A stretch of DNA of 64,000 bases from Alitta virens (GCA_932294295.1 OW028580.1:38264836-38328835), one strand, 5' to 3'; shown: positions 46,780 through 59,172, counted from the first letter of the stretch. Program-made: numbers and translations. The notes: generated by a model not told the origin, from the letters alone.

Positions 46780-46853
46780 ATCTATGTATATCTATTTATC
46801 CATCCCTCTATCCATCTATCCATCTAATCATCTATCTAAACATCTATCTATCC

Positions 46854-46885
<32 letters not shown>

Positions 46886-46890
46886 CACTA

Positions 46891-46931
<41 letters not shown>

Positions 46932-47176
46932 ATCTATCTACCATCTATCTATCTGTCTATCTATCTGTCTATCAGTCTATCTGTCTATCTATCTATCTTT
47001 CTATCTATCTGTCTGTCAATCTGTCTGTCTATCTGTCTATCAATCTATATATCTATCTATCTGTATATCTACCTATCTATCTATCTTTCTGTCTATCTGT
47101 CTGTCAATCTATCTGTCAATCTGTCTCTTTATTTGTCGATCTATCTATCTGCCTATCTATCTATATAGCTATCTAT
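46780..47176. repeat. Large compound ATCT / TA microsatellite, copy 2
   Basis: Same order of variants as 26,573-27,013, shorter TA run. Confidence 0.95.
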
Positions 47177-48563
47177 AGCATGACATCATGCTGTTTTCAT
47201 AATTATCGATCACCCTGTGGTGTTAAGTTTAGTTTTCACACGCATCGTTGCCATGTACATCTCTTTGTTTCTATGTTTATTCTTATCCCAATTAATTTAG
47301 GCCATTGGCAACTTTATTGTATGACATCACGAGGAATATGCAATATGTCTGAACAGCACGTCTTATGTGATCATTACAGCACTTCCGTCATATTAAGGGG
47401 TCAGCCAACGTCTCATATCATTATTTATGCAATGTATTCTATGTATTTTTGACCAAGCTATTGCTGGTAATTAAGATCCAACCAAAAATCAAGTAAAACG
47501 CATGGAATAGTGCAAAACAAACTTATGACGACATCTGATGCCCTTTGGGTGACTCAGCTTTACCCCCCCCCCCCCCCCCACCCCTTTACTGGAATATAAA
47601 AAAAAGCTTTCTACAGAGGAATATCGGGGGCATGCAAAGTTTATAAAACATATTTCACATGTCAGTAGGTGTTTTGGCAGTCACAGCTTGGCTCTCTCTA
47701 AAGTCTTACCCAGCAGAAATTTCTGACAACAATTTTTTTTTCCCCCACAATAAAATTTTCCAGTACCCATTAAACCAAAACTGGCTCAAAACTGGCTCAA
47801 TTTACCCAACTCTCTCCTATTGGGAAGTCATTAAAAAGGTATGCAATGATATCAAGGTACTACCTGCAGTGCAGAGTGGGAATATACAGTAAAGAGATAA
47901 ATTCTCGCCATCATTGCAATTGCAATTATAGGCTTTATCCACACTCAGCCAAGTGGGCCACCAAGCAACAGTGTCATCTGGTCACTGGGCATTAACTGCC
48001 CCCTATTGACCAGTTATGGTTATTGATGGGGTATCTTTTACTATATCAGGCACCATCCTGGCACATGTGGTTCTAAGAAATGGTCCACAGATTGATTTTT
48101 GTACTGGGTGATCCTCTTGAAGGTGGCACCTTTTAGGATTAGGACATTAATTAACCCTAAAAAGGTAACCAATCCACCTAATAAGGCAGTAAATAATGAC
48201 ATAAAACCAAACGCGTCCCAAGAATTGTGTATTTATTGCTTGGGAAAGTCCAGAATTGGAAAAGGCCATCTTTGGTTGAGTGTCAACCAGTGTCCGTGTA
48301 TGGTGGATTAAAACTGGTTTACTGAATATTCAAAAGACAAATACCCCCCCCCCCCCCCACCCTCCCCTATTCCTAATAGTCCACAGTGTGTCTTGTGTAT
48401 TAACCCGAAGAGAGTTTGATATATGGATAAAAAGGCGAAAGAATATCTGGAGATATTTGAGTCATAAACTGAGCATCACCAGCTTTCCATGTTGAGTACT
48501 TGGCCCTTCTGTACACAAAATATGAGAGATGGTACCAACAGAAATAAGGAAATCGGAATTCAT
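47177..48563. repeat. Block P, copy 2 continuation
   Basis: Matches 27,014-28,035 except for the extra segment 47,562-47,914. Poly-C run again at about 48,343. Confidence 0.8.
47562..47914. other. About 350 extra bases in the second duplicate
   Basis: Begins with a run of about 17 C and ends just before CATTGCAATTGC. It has no inverted ends and no clear target duplication, and could be an insertion here or a deletion in the first copy. The 77-codon frame inside it is unremarkable. Confidence 0.6.
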
Positions 48564-49345
48564 TGAAGCCTTACAATGGTTAGGCAATGTTGCTTAATTG
48601 TCAAGTGTCGTCTTTGACTCATGATGTCAAAATGGGCATGGAATATTATAAAAGTAAATTAAGATACATGTACTCAATGAACCAGAATATTTAAGGGACT
48701 GTTAATAGCATAGACATTTGTGATTTTTACTGCTGAACCCCTTGTTAATTTTCTCTCTGTTATGCAATAAGCACTGTAATGACAAACATTGGAACAGATG
48801 CACTTAAAAAGTCATAGGAGATCATTTCAAGTTCATCTAAAGGAGTTATCTGATGTTCCACTAGGTGGAGAAAGAAGATTGTCATACTTTATTTTGTGAC
48901 AACCTTGCCTATTAAGTTTCAGTTACTATGCTGTCTCATTTAATGATCAACTGAATAGCATACTGAAGTCCTTGGTTCAACTTTGAGTGTAATAAAGCAG
49001 AAATTGCATGAGGCTATTTTTGCCTACTTAGTTTTTCAACGCTGCATGATTCCGTCACATCCATTACTTTTTAAGCATCATAATAGTCTGGAAAAGGAAA
49101 TTGACAACTTTGGATGTACATTGCAACTATTATAATATGACTGTAATTACAGCAATTTCTTGGGCTATAAGCTAAATCATTAAAACGCATTTGCCTTCTC
49201 AAATTCAGACTGCTGATTCAAATAGTAAAGCACTTTTTTCTTTCTAAGATATACCACAAGTATACCTCTAATAATGTCAGGTGCCTTTTTGAAAGATTTC
49301 TCAACCATTTCCTGTATAAAGGAAAAAATATATTTCAGAAAAAAG

Positions 49346-49411
49346 TGGCCCAGGTAAGGAGAGGAGAACTGGGCCATGGGGGCAGGAGAACTTGGCCCTC
49401 CTGTCAGGTAA
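49346..49411. repeat. Rearranged hairpin motif
   Basis: GTGGCCCAGG, then GGAGAACTGGGCCA, then GGAGAACTTGGCCC; the left hairpin arm seen at 30,820 is largely lost and a right-arm copy is gained. Confidence 0.8.
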
Positions 49412-49698
49412 TAACAAAATGAAACACCGGAAAAATTATTAATGTTTTCATAAAGAATTATCAACAAACATTATTGCATTAAAATAACAAACCATTGAAT
49501 GGAAATTTGGCTTACAAAAAAGCCCAACATTTTTTTTAAAGTTTCTTTCATTTCAGCCTAAAACTTCATATACAGTATGAATACAAAATTTCATGGTTGA
49601 AATTTATTAATATAACATTTGAACTTCATTTTGGAATAATTCTGTAAGTCTAATCTAAGATCCATTGGGAAGTTTACAGGATTTAACGATTTTTATGT

Positions 49699-49909
49699 AT
49701 TTTTTATTTATTTTTTTTTATTTATTATTATATTTTCACTGGGTTACATAATCTCCTAGGAGTTTTTCATATGGCTCAATATAAAAACATGTAAAAACAA
49801 GTAAAAAGAAAATGCATGTTAAACATTGGCAGTGTTGGCCCTTTAAAAAGACCTAAGGTCACATTTGAAACATTCAGTGGTGGTGGCATTGTGAACTAAT
49901 TCAGATAAA
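49699..49909 (-). mobile_element. Probable retro-insertion with poly-A-like tail
   Basis: About 210 bases absent from the paralogue. On the minus strand they end in an A-rich AATAAATAAAAAAAA tail, as expected for a 5'-truncated LINE or a SINE. About 10 bases of the target (TATCATGTAA in the empty copy near 31,107) are missing. No coding frame. Confidence 0.6.
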
Positions 49910-50184
49910 TATATCTTCACTTCAGCTGTAATACAACAGTAAATCACTGTCATATAGACATTTATGCTTGAATAATGTACAGTGTCAGCATGGGTTTAAC
50001 CAATATTAACTTGTATTGTAAGCCATAAGTCAACTATGATGTGACATAGATTATGGTCTTCCTTTCATTTTCTAAGTATAAGCTATTGTTTAAACATAAA
50101 TTTGAATGCCAGGTGTTTATAATTTCCTAATCAAAATTGATGACTGTATTTTATAACAGGGAGGCCTGGGACAGGGATGACAGG

Positions 50185-50223
50185 GGCCCAGTTCTCCCCA
50201 CCTTAGGTGGCCCAGTTCTCCCC
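50185..50223. repeat. 24-bp direct repeat, two units
   Basis: Paralogue of the three-unit array at 31,416. Confidence 0.9.
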
Positions 50224-50840
50224 AAAACTGTTGCTTGAAATAAATGGCAAGCATATTTTTCCTTGAACAAAATGTCAGTTACATGATTGTACTCTGATTA
50301 TGTAATGATTATAACAATATATATTTTTTCCAATCTTCAACGAACAATTGAATAATAGCGATAATTTTACTTACAGACACCAAAAACCAAAAATTTGAGG
50401 TTTCGATTTATTGAATAACGGGCTCAAAACCCAGACATTTACATTTTGCTAATTTGTTAGGGTAACAATGGTTTCAATTAAATTAGAACAGAACAGAAAA
50501 CAAATCATATTGACTCACACTTTGTATTCAGTTGTCATGATTCTTTGAAATAAGGAAAAACAAATTCATATTCTAGAGCACGTTTTTTTCAGAGCAGTGT
50601 ATTTGTCATTCGTGAGTTCTGAAACTCTATGGTAATTGAAAATGAGTTTGTTCAGAGATATGAAGCTCTAAACCCCCCAACAAGGTAACACAAAACATCC
50701 TTGAGAATTGTGGACTTTGTGTACATAGGCCTACATGAATTTTTGTCGTTTTGTTTTAAATTTCACTTATGCTTTTCTACATTACATGCAATCTACAGAC
50801 AGCTACATGTGAATTGTGTTAAATTGTCATTATTAATAAC

Positions 50841-51056
50841 TCAAACTGCTAAACCATTGTTAGTTGTATGATGTTGGGTAACTTTAAAAAATCTTGTTAA
50901 TATCTGAAGAGGAAATTTTAAAATCCCCCACAGGCGTTTGCCGTCATGACAGCACAATACAATAAGACCAAGGCTACTGACTTTTTCAAGAACAGCTTTT
51001 ACTCCCCCTGTGCAACTGACTTCAAGGATGGGGCCAGTTTCAGTCAAAAACGTCAT
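50841..51056 (-). CDS. Unrecognised 71-codon frame, doubtful
   Basis: Starts at a real ATG (MTFLTETGPILEVSCTGG) in single-copy DNA. Composition is mixed and not repeat-like. A TTCAG occurs within it after the VLCCHDGKRLWGILKFPLQ part, which could be a splice site on that strand. No family is recognised and there is no second copy to test conservation; a chance frame is more likely. Confidence 0.12.
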   Translation of the reverse strand: MTFLTETGPILEVSCTGGVKAVLEKVSSLGLIVLCCHDGKRLWGILKFPLQILTRFFKVTQHHTTNNGLAV

Positions 51057-52034
51057 ATTAACACTTCAAAAATGGCAATATTATACAAAAAAAAAAATTT
51101 TCCTTCTTATTCTAAGTGATAAATTTATTTATTTATGGGTATTTACCACATATTTTTGAGGAATTCTTTGCCTGTATGCTAGGATTGTTCAATTCTCATC
51201 TCTAATGGCAGCTAATTTGCATATATCACCATCTACACACATGATGGTGCTTCCTGATTGGCCAATATCTCCCAAGCACTGTGGGCTGTCAGCCTTAAGT
51301 TGATTGAGTGACCTTACTGAGCAATCTCATAAACCAGCCTTTTGGCTATTAGGCAAATTTGTTTGTATTGAAATCTAACTGGTAAACTAGCAAAATAATT
51401 GCCATCAAGCTCAAGGCATTTCCTAATGTATTCAGCTACATTCTGATTGCCTGTTGCAAATGACATTGCTGCCTCTTCAGATGAGAAGCCAATAAAGGCA
51501 GTCAGTAGCCTTGGTATTAGTTAAAGTAGAAGTGCTGTCATCACTGAGCAATGACATATTTTTGGGCAAATGCCTGTGATCCCCATTGGAATAAAATTGT
51601 TAATAGTTTCTGTCATCAAAGCCGCATTTCTTGTTGCTTCACAACAGCATTTGACGGATCATTCTGGTATTTATTATATTTATTATCACAACATCACCAG
51701 ACCAGTCAAAGAATCAGAATTGTGCACAGCCAGCAAGAGAGTATCTTTTAACACTGAATTAGTGGTTAAAAGCGAGCAATAAACATTCTGTTTATTGTTT
51801 GTTTGTAGTTAAGCCATCAAATTATGGTCATAGGTTAGTAGACCTTTAAGGTGTAAGTTACAGGAAAGAATAACAGGCACACAAGACAATTAGAAACTAC
51901 TTCCATCATAATGTTCTCTCTCTGAACTCTCAAATATTGCAAATGTCCTCTTAAATTAAAGATGTTAAACATCTCACAGTCCTTTGGAAGACCAGTACAA
52001 TGTCAACACTTCTGCAATTTCAAGATTTTAAGTC

Positions 52035-52078
52035 GGATGGGCTGACATGCATGCTCCTGGGCCTCTGATTGGCTTATG
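52035..52078. promoter_or_regulatory. Degraded CCAAT pair
   Basis: GGATGGGCTGACATGC and TGATTGGCTTATG in the same order and near the same spacing as the pairs in the composite unit; only the second keeps ATTGG. Confidence 0.2.
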
Positions 52079-52511
52079 AAGCCTTTCTTAGAACTGGAAT
52101 CCCTCTCACTCTTTGTGTTTTCCAGAACACTAGTTAAGCACTTACATTTCAAACTATAGTATTGCAACAAATGTATCTTGTAGTGGTCATTGTTAATTTA
52201 AGGTTCCAGAAATACCCCATTCATAGTGACTGATAAGAAATAGAACTCATCTTGTTTGGTCCAGGCAAATGAAACTGGCCTTCAGTAAATGTTAGTTACA
52301 TAATACTCTGACCTGTAGCTTCCTCTGTCTTTGGATAACCTTGAACTTGACCTTGTCGCTTTTTAGAATGAGGTGAAGCCAATTTAGGAATAACCCAACT
52401 ATACTTTTTGGCAGTAGTAATGAAGATTTGTTATTCCTACTTAACAATTCAATTTATTCATGAAATGCTGTGGCAATGAAAAAAGGTGACAAAGGTTAGA
52501 AGTACATGTGT

Positions 52512-53092
52512 ACATAATTTCCATCACAACTAATTACTCATGTAACAGGTATAATTTTATTTAGAGGGCAACTCATAATGAAAAAAAACCTTAACCTCTT
52601 ATTTCAGGAAAAAAGTGCTCATGAAGCTCCAAGCCGAAAGAAACTTCAGCAGGACTAGCTGCCAAATAATTGAGGACAAAAACAGAGCCCTAATTTCCCT
52701 TACATTGAAGACTCTAAGCCAGTGCAAGTTCCTTAATTGCCTAATGACAAAGATAAGCCCATACAAGACAGGGGTCGCCACTTGGCTTTACTTAGAAAGT
52801 TGATATATTTGCAGCTGTGCATTGTGGGAATTTTGTGTTATATTAAAACCCAAAAATCGCAGGTAAACTAAAAGAAAAATGCAATTAGCTCTTTTGTACA
52901 CCTACTATGGAAATGCCCAATGGTAAGGTGCTCTAACATTTTAGGTATGAGTAAATATTGATGAATTCACTTATACATTTGGTAGGAATTGTACTTCAAT
53001 GAATTTGTACCATGAGAAACAAATGTAAGAAAGATTTCATGTGATCACAATAAAGTTATCTGTTACACTGTGAACATGAAAACGATTAGATA
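52512..53092 (+). repeat. Inverted copy of 9,707-10,256
   Basis: Reads as the reverse complement of the U1/U2 boundary region. It holds a frameshifted version of the terminal-exon-like segment at 52,608-52,658 (reads APSRKKL, then an early stop after one extra base). It directly abuts the Tc1 element. Confidence 0.8.
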
Positions 53093-53304
53093 CAGTATAC
53101 TGTATATGTGAGTACACACCTCTTGCAAGGTTGGTTTTTCAGCTTCAGCTCAGAAAATATAAGAGATACAAGGAATTTGCTGCAACAAAATCTTTATCTA
53201 ACAACAAAAAACCATTTCAAAAATTATAATCACAATTGGTTAGATCAACAGTTCATATTATATAAATGGTTTAAAATAAAGACAAAGCAAAAATGAGTAC
53301 ACAG
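53093..53304. repeat. Left terminal inverted repeat (IR/DR)
   Basis: Outer TGAGTACACACC close to the end and inner TGAGTACACAG at 53,294-53,304; pairs with 54,534-54,745. Confidence 0.9.
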
Positions 53305-53333
53305 TAACATAAAGTAAAGGTAAGTATAGTGTC

Positions 53334-54365
53334 TTAGTATTTAGTGTGTCCACCCTTGTTTCTCAGCACTGCATCAATCCTCCTAGGCATTGAATGGACA
53401 AGTTCAAGGCATACTGAAGCATCAATTTTCCTCCATTCCCCAAGGATGACCTCTTTTAAGGCATTGATACTTTTGGGCCTGTGTTGCTCCACTTTCCTTT
53501 TCAAAACACCCCACAGGTGCTCTATTGGGTTCAGATCTGGAGACATGCTAGGCCAATCCAGTTTCTTCACCTTGTGTTTTGTCAGGAACTCAGTGGTGAA
53601 CTTTGAAGTATGTTTTGGGTCATTGTCTTGTTGAAATATGGCCCCACGACCAAGGGCATGGAGGGAAGATAGCATATTTTCCTTGAGAATATGGCAATAC
53701 ATATTAGAATCCATAATGCCATCAATGAAATGGAGTTCTCCAACACCTGCAGAGCTCATACAACCCCATAAGAGGACACTGCCACCACCGTGCTTCACTG
53801 TGGGTACCATGCACTTTTCATTGTACTCATCACCTGGACATCTCCAAACCCACTAGATGCCATCAGACCCAAACCGGTTGATTTTGGTCTCATCAGACCA
53901 CAGGACTTTATTCCAAAAGTTTACATCCTTGCTCTGGTTTGTTGTAGCGAAAGCCATGCGATCCTGCTTGTGTCTTGGCTGGAGCAAGGGCTTCCTTCGA
54001 GGTCGGTACCATACAGTCCCATTCTATGCACTGAGCGCCTTATCGTATCAGTGGATACAGTCACCCCAACTTGACTTTCAAGAGCTTTTGCAAGCTCCAC
54101 AGTACTTGCTTTTCTGTTTTTTTTCCAAGGATCTCCCCAGATGTCGCTCATCCCTTGGAGTCAACTTCCTGGGACGACCTGACCGCTTCATGTTTAGCAC
54201 CTCTCCATTTTTCTTGAATCTCTGAATCACTTTAGCCACTGTGTTTCGGCTTATTTCCAAAGCATTGCTTATTTTCTGGTAACTGTGCCCCTTCTTATGC
54301 AGTGTGACTATTATTTTCCTTATTTGACAAGAAATCTCAGTCCCATGTGGTGCCATTGTTGTCAT
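53334..54365 (-). pseudogene. Tc1-like transposase, three lesions
   Basis: The gene spans 1,032 bases, the size of a normal Tc1 transposase of about 340 residues, from an ATG at 54,365 to a stop at 53,334. The N-terminal part has a paired-type helix-turn-helix (YQKISNALEISRNTVAKVIQ) and a GRPRK hook before a second helix-turn-helix region (VSTDTIRRSVHRMGLYG). The catalytic core shows all three acidic positions: the aspartate in LWSDET near 53,890, the aspartate in QQDNDPKHTS near 53,620, and the glutamate in DLNPIEHLWG near 53,521. Three lesions break it: one extra A in an eight-A run (54,117-54,124 on the plus strand), a frameshift near 54,010, and an in-frame TAG at 53,853-53,855. It is therefore recently dead and the copy would need enzyme from elsewhere to move. 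Confidence 0.95.
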
Positions 54366-54533
54366 ATCTCTTTGAAGATGACTGTTTAAGGTAATTTGAC
54401 CTATTATACAACTTAAGGGTCTCTTAATTCAGATTAATTGGGTGGAACGCTTCATCAAACATCTCTTATTAAGTATTTGATAAACTGTAAACTTTAATCT
54501 GGTTAAATAGCAACATGATAAATTGTTATTTTT

Positions 54534-54745
54534 GGTGTGTACTCAGTTTTGCACTGACTGTATTATAAACTATTACATAATATGAACTGATGATATAAGC
54601 AATTGTGATCATTCTTTGCGAAACAGTTATATGTTGCCAGACAAAGATTTTGTTGCAGCAAATTCCCTGTATTTCTAATATTTTGTGAGCTGAGGCTGAA
54701 TAACCCACCTTGCAAGGGGTGTGTACTCACTTATGCAGTATACTG
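54534..54745. repeat. Right terminal inverted repeat (IR/DR)
   Basis: Inner GGTGTGTACTCAG at 54,534 and outer GTGTGTACTCAC near 54,718; ends CAGTATACTG. Confidence 0.9.
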
Positions 54746-54747
54746 TA

Positions 54748-55230
54748 TATATCTATATTCATACAATATGATAGTGGATGGTGAGGAGACCAATATGCAG
54801 TTTTACTGGACGAAGCTAGTGATACTGTGCGAAGCTGAGGTAGAATACATCCAATATTTGTACTTTTTTACAATCCCACACATGTCTATCCAAATACTCT
54901 GATATGAAGTGCGTACACCAACAAATAACAATTTTTCCAGAAATGCCAACATCCCATGACAATTACCCAACATGATCGAAAATTTGATCCAGCCGTGATT
55001 GATGGTGATTGAGTGATGAAATTGAATCACCTTGGGCTGTGTATAATACAGTATAATCCCACTTGTAGACCACATCACTATTAAGTCACCTCGCAGTAAG
55101 ACCACCTCACCATTAAGAACACTTCACCATTAAGACCACCTCTAAATTAAAACCGCCTCACAATTTAGACCACTTCACAATTAAGACCACCTCACAATTA
55201 TGACCACCCCATTAAGACCACCTCACTATT
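54748..55230 (-). repeat. Inverted block F and part of the minisatellite
   Basis: Reverse complement of about 9,240-9,706, that is, the part that is deleted from U2. The right-hand locus therefore keeps the fuller ancestral arrangement here. Confidence 0.8.
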
Positions 55231-55373
55231 AAGACCACATCACCATTAACACCACCTCACTATTAAGGCCACCTCACTATTAAGGACACCTCACAATTAA
55301 GACCACCTTACCACTCAGAACATCTCACCATTAATACCACTTCACCATTAAGACCACCTCACAAATAAGACCA
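55065..55373. repeat. 16-bp minisatellite, inverted copy
   Basis: About 19 units, full length as in U1, with one short deletion at about 55,207. Confidence 0.9.
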
Positions 55374-56326
55374 ATAAAATGTGCATTCTGATGTCACCCG
55401 TGGTTGCAAGATAAAATTTATGTACACAGAAGAAGGTGACCATATTACTAGTGTCATTATACCTTGTGATTGTATAGATTCCTGCTACCGCAATAAAAAG
55501 ATAATACAGTAAAATTTGTTACTGAGTCCTTACTTATTGCAGATATATACTGGTTTTAATGGTGAAGCCGTCTTCATAGTGACGTGGTCTGTAAATGGGT
55601 TTGCGCTGTAATGACATTGACTGCTGAAATTGTGTACCTGTTTAAATATATTTAAAATAAATAATATATTAGACTGCTCATGTTCGATATGGCCATTCAA
55701 ACAAACAACAAACAAGCAAGCAAACAGACAAGAGGATACAGAAATGACAAATTTTATCAAGTACGCATTCGCAAAAGCATTTTTCCACCAATTTATTTTC
55801 TGTTATAAGTATGACAGAAAAATGATGTAGTTTTCAGTATGTTTGGTAATGCCCTATTAAGCTGTTAAGTATATAAGCCTCTGATAAAACAACCAGTTTG
55901 TTGCCTTTTAAGTTCTTGTGATAAGTAATATTAGGTTAAGAAAAATCTTTTCTCGTGAAACAGATATCCCTGGGGTAATAAAATACCCTTTAAACTCAAG
56001 ATTACCAACACCATATCATCCTTATATACAAAGGGTGTATTATCAACTTATTTACATGCCCTCTAAATGATGTGTGTATCAAAAGGGCAAATTACAGAAA
56101 GGTGTATATTAAAAGTATGTGTCGACCTTGTGGTTTTCTTGGAATAATCCCTTTTTAATTATAATCAACTAACCTTTTTGAGTTTCCAAAGTTTTCAAGT
56201 TTGCCCTTTTTGACCATGCATATTATAAACATGGACACAAGGTACTGTCAATAAACATTAACACCTGCCTAAAGAGGACAACTAACCTTAGTTGTATTAC
56301 CCTGGATATCATGTCAGTAACATATA

Positions 56327-56859
56327 CACTGCCAAGAAAAAGTTTGGAAAACATTTTTTTTTCGTTATTTTTTTTTTAATTTCATGGTTTTATTAACAAA
56401 TGTAACACTGACTGGGTAAACAAACACAAGAGAAAAGAATGTGATATGTACAAAACCATTAATTAGCAAAAACAAACTTGTTACAGTTCAAACTTTTGAT
56501 TCATAAAAAAAACCACCCTTTGCAGCTATGAGCGCTTTACAAATCTTGGGCATTCTGGCAGTGAGTTTGGTGAGATATTCAGGTGTGATTTCATTCCAAG
56601 CCTCTTGCAAAAGGTTCCACATGTCAGATTGGCTTGTGGGACACTTTTCCCGGACTTTCCGATCAAGCTGCTCCCATAAAAGCTCTATTGGATTTAGGTC
56701 TGGCGATTGTGCTGGCCATTTCATAACTGATAGTATCCCAGCTGCTTCTTTCTTTTCCAAATATGTTGTGCAGAGCTTTGACGTATGTTTGGGGTCATTA
56801 TCTTGTTGCATAATGATGTTGCACCCAATCACTCGCTGTCCAGATGGTTTTAATTAGTG
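56327..56859 (-). mobile_element. 5'-truncated Tc1-like relic, inverted copy
   Basis: Mirror of 16,694-17,226 with the same truncation point. Confidence 0.9.
56488..56853 (-). pseudogene. Tc1-like transposase C-terminal fragment, inverted copy
   Basis: Same fragment as 16,701-17,065, residue for residue: QQDNDPKHTS and SPDLNPIELLWE are present, N-terminal domains absent. Confidence 0.95.
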
Positions 56860-57672
56860 AAATTAAATACACGTAACTATAATTAAGGTGGATTGTCTGA
56901 TCAGCTTACATGACCAGCTACAAACCATATCATATTATCATTACATTTGCATTGTCGTATAAGCTGACTATAAGCTTCATTAGCATCGAGACATTGATAT
57001 TGATGTTAACTCTGCCATAAGCGATATTTGCAGGTAATATATTCAGATAGAATGGTATGCAAATCTTGCTATGTGTGTTGTGGTGATCAACAAACATTCT
57101 CCATATCAAGCATCCAAATATTGTTTGTGAAGCATGTTGGATGACCCAAAATGAGGAATTCAGTCATCAAACAAAAGTAAATTTGCATGCATAGTCTGGC
57201 AAAAAAGCTTTAACTTGCTCTTAGAAGCTTATTTTTTTATTACAGTTTGGGGAACGAGATTCAATGCTCATGCACCTCGCAGTCTCTGTCATTGAAGTTA
57301 AACACCTATGCCCAACTTATGCTTTGTTAAAAAATTTGACTTACAATGGCAAAGTATTTCTTAGATAATATGCCGCTTTGGCTCAACAAGGGCCCAACAG
57401 TACTCGGCAACAGCCATTGTTGGCATGATGTTGACATAAACTGGCATGCTATTTCTGACACATTGATATTAGATATAAATTGACAGACAGCCAACAGTTT
57501 AGTTCATCTAAAAACAACAATTTAGTTGGGTTATATATTGATTGCATTATGGTGTTTAGATCGATGTAGGGAATAACTTTATTATGTAGCTAACTGAACC
57601 TGTGCTCAAACAATGTGCCCAAACATTTCTATTAAATATTCTACACTCTCACTACACCATAAAAATGAATAG

Positions 57673-57916
57673 CATAACAAATATGGCAGGCTGAGAACCT
57701 TTGAGATCCCCACCTGCTTCCTAAATTCATTCAAGCCGAGCACATAAAGAGCAAAGTGAACTTCAAGCAAAGTAGCAGATCCTGCTTAAGTTGTGGTAAT
57801 CACAGCGTGGGATGATATGCCCCGTCATTAGGGTAATTACAATTCTGGACAGACTAGATAACTTGGCAACCCTCTGCTCTACTTGTAGCACCCTTGATGA
57901 GATAAGCAGCTAATTC
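57673..57916. repeat. Repeat C, copy 7 (inverted)
   Basis: Mirror of 15,637-15,880. Confidence 0.85.
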
Positions 57917-57938
57917 TCGTACTTTATTTTGTACGCAG

Positions 57939-58012
57939 CCAAAGGTGCTCTTTATAATCTAGATAACTTGTATGGGAAAACAGCAACTGCACTAATAATG
58001 CACCTGTTTACG
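57939..58012 (+). other. Exon-like 74-base segment, inverted copy
   Basis: Plus-strand version with TACGCAG before it and GTGAGT after it; identical to 15,541-15,614. Confidence 0.25.
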
Positions 58013-58762
58013 GTGAGTTAAATTTATACATGTTGATCTAAACATAGTTTAAAGTTAAGTTACTGGTCATATACGGAAGTATTTTGTGGGGGTAGAAATT
58101 TATGATGTATCTAACACTGATATTTTTTTGTAGACTTTAGTGTAAAATACTGATCTGATAGTAAGTGCTTTGTTTTACAATCAAATCATGTACATCAGTT
58201 TGAGAAATGCACACATGAGCAGCTATCATACTACAGTGTTGTGTGCGGAACGAATGTTTGGACTTCAAACTGAAACGGATTAGCATAAAAACATCTATGA
58301 ACCAGTCAGCACATGAACTTTTAGTGATCTGCTACTAGATATTCAATTCTCAACCATATTCCAACCAACCATGCAAAGTAACTCCAATTAGTGCCTCTTT
58401 TAAGTTAAGAAACAGCCACAGGAGAGAGACATTTGGCGAAAAAGATTGCCTTAAGAATCTTATCACTGCAAAAACTTAATGACTTGATCAAGGCTACTTT
58501 ATACATTGAACTCAACGCTCTTAACAATTTCTGGGCAGTTTCGATCTTTTTTCTGTATCGTAATTTACTTTCCTGTACCTCGACCAATAATCTGGATCAG
58601 CTCAGATTGGAAATGTCTTTTTCAGCTCTGTCATTTGGAGGAAATGATAATTTTTGATCAGCTTACAGCTGTTTGAAAAGGTTGAGAGAAAACTCAATTA
58701 CCTCTTCCTGGCAACTATAGTTCTGAATTTTAAGAAGTTGTGTTTAAAGTTCAGAAGCTGTG

Positions 58763-58856
58763 TACTGACACATTGCGCTAACACATAACACATTGCACTA
58801 ACACATTGCACTAACACATTGCATTAACACATTGCACTAACACATTGCACTATCAT
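58763..58856. repeat. 13-bp minisatellite, inverted copy
   Basis: Mirror of 14,697-14,790 with the same number and order of variant units. Confidence 0.9.
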
Positions 58857-58897
58857 ACACAGTTAAGCTTGGGAGTGGTGACCGTGCTAAAAACAGC

Positions 58898-58942
58898 CTT
58901 GTCAGCCAATCAGAAGCCAGGAAACATGCCTGTCAGCCAATC
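58898..58942. promoter_or_regulatory. Paired CCAAT motifs, inverted copy
   Basis: Reads AGCCAATCAGAAGCC and AGCCAATCAAAC on the plus strand. Confidence 0.3.
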
Positions 58943-59172
58943 AAACTTAAAACCTTAAAATTATAGACGTGTTGCCATTGTAGCTGGCTTCAAACATCTC
59001 TGAAATTGTTGACACATGATTTTTAGGAAAACTGAAACCCTTAAGATGATTGTTTTCACCTTCCTTTTAAGGATTTCTGTTAAATTCCATTGCATTGAAA
59101 TCTTATATTTTTTATCCAAGTAAACTTGCTGCATCTCACTTGCTTTTGTCATGCGCAGTGCTCAGATAGAAT

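Larger units (their letters stand above)
48564..50660. repeat. Block R, copy 2
   Basis: Matches 29,986-31,910; ends after TTCAGAGATA. Confidence 0.85.
50661..52511. other. Single-copy region
   Basis: No copy elsewhere in the window, apart from a degraded CCAAT-pair segment (52,010-52,080) and the 160-bp repeat (52,226-52,380). Contains one unrecognised ATG frame (50,841-51,056, minus). Confidence 0.6.
53093..54745 (-). mobile_element. Full-length Tc1-like transposon, 1,653 bp
   Basis: Both ends are CAGTATACTG and its complement, flanked by TA at 53,091-53,092 and 54,746-54,747. Removing the element and one TA restores the uninterrupted sequence seen on the reverse strand near 9,712-9,726. 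The terminal inverted repeats are about 212 bases (53,093-53,304 and 54,534-54,745) and each carries TGAGTACACA twice, at its outer and inner end, the IR/DR arrangement of one group of Tc1 elements. The transposase gene lies between them on the minus strand and is broken. Confidence 0.97.

Noticed and set aside
47659..47892. 77-codon frame in the extra segment of the second duplicate
   Set aside because: No domain, no paralogue and low-complexity surroundings; a chance frame.
53344..54225. Plus-strand frames of 60-122 codons across the Tc1 element
   Set aside because: They are antisense shadows of the minus-strand transposase, whose HTH and DDE motifs are unambiguous.
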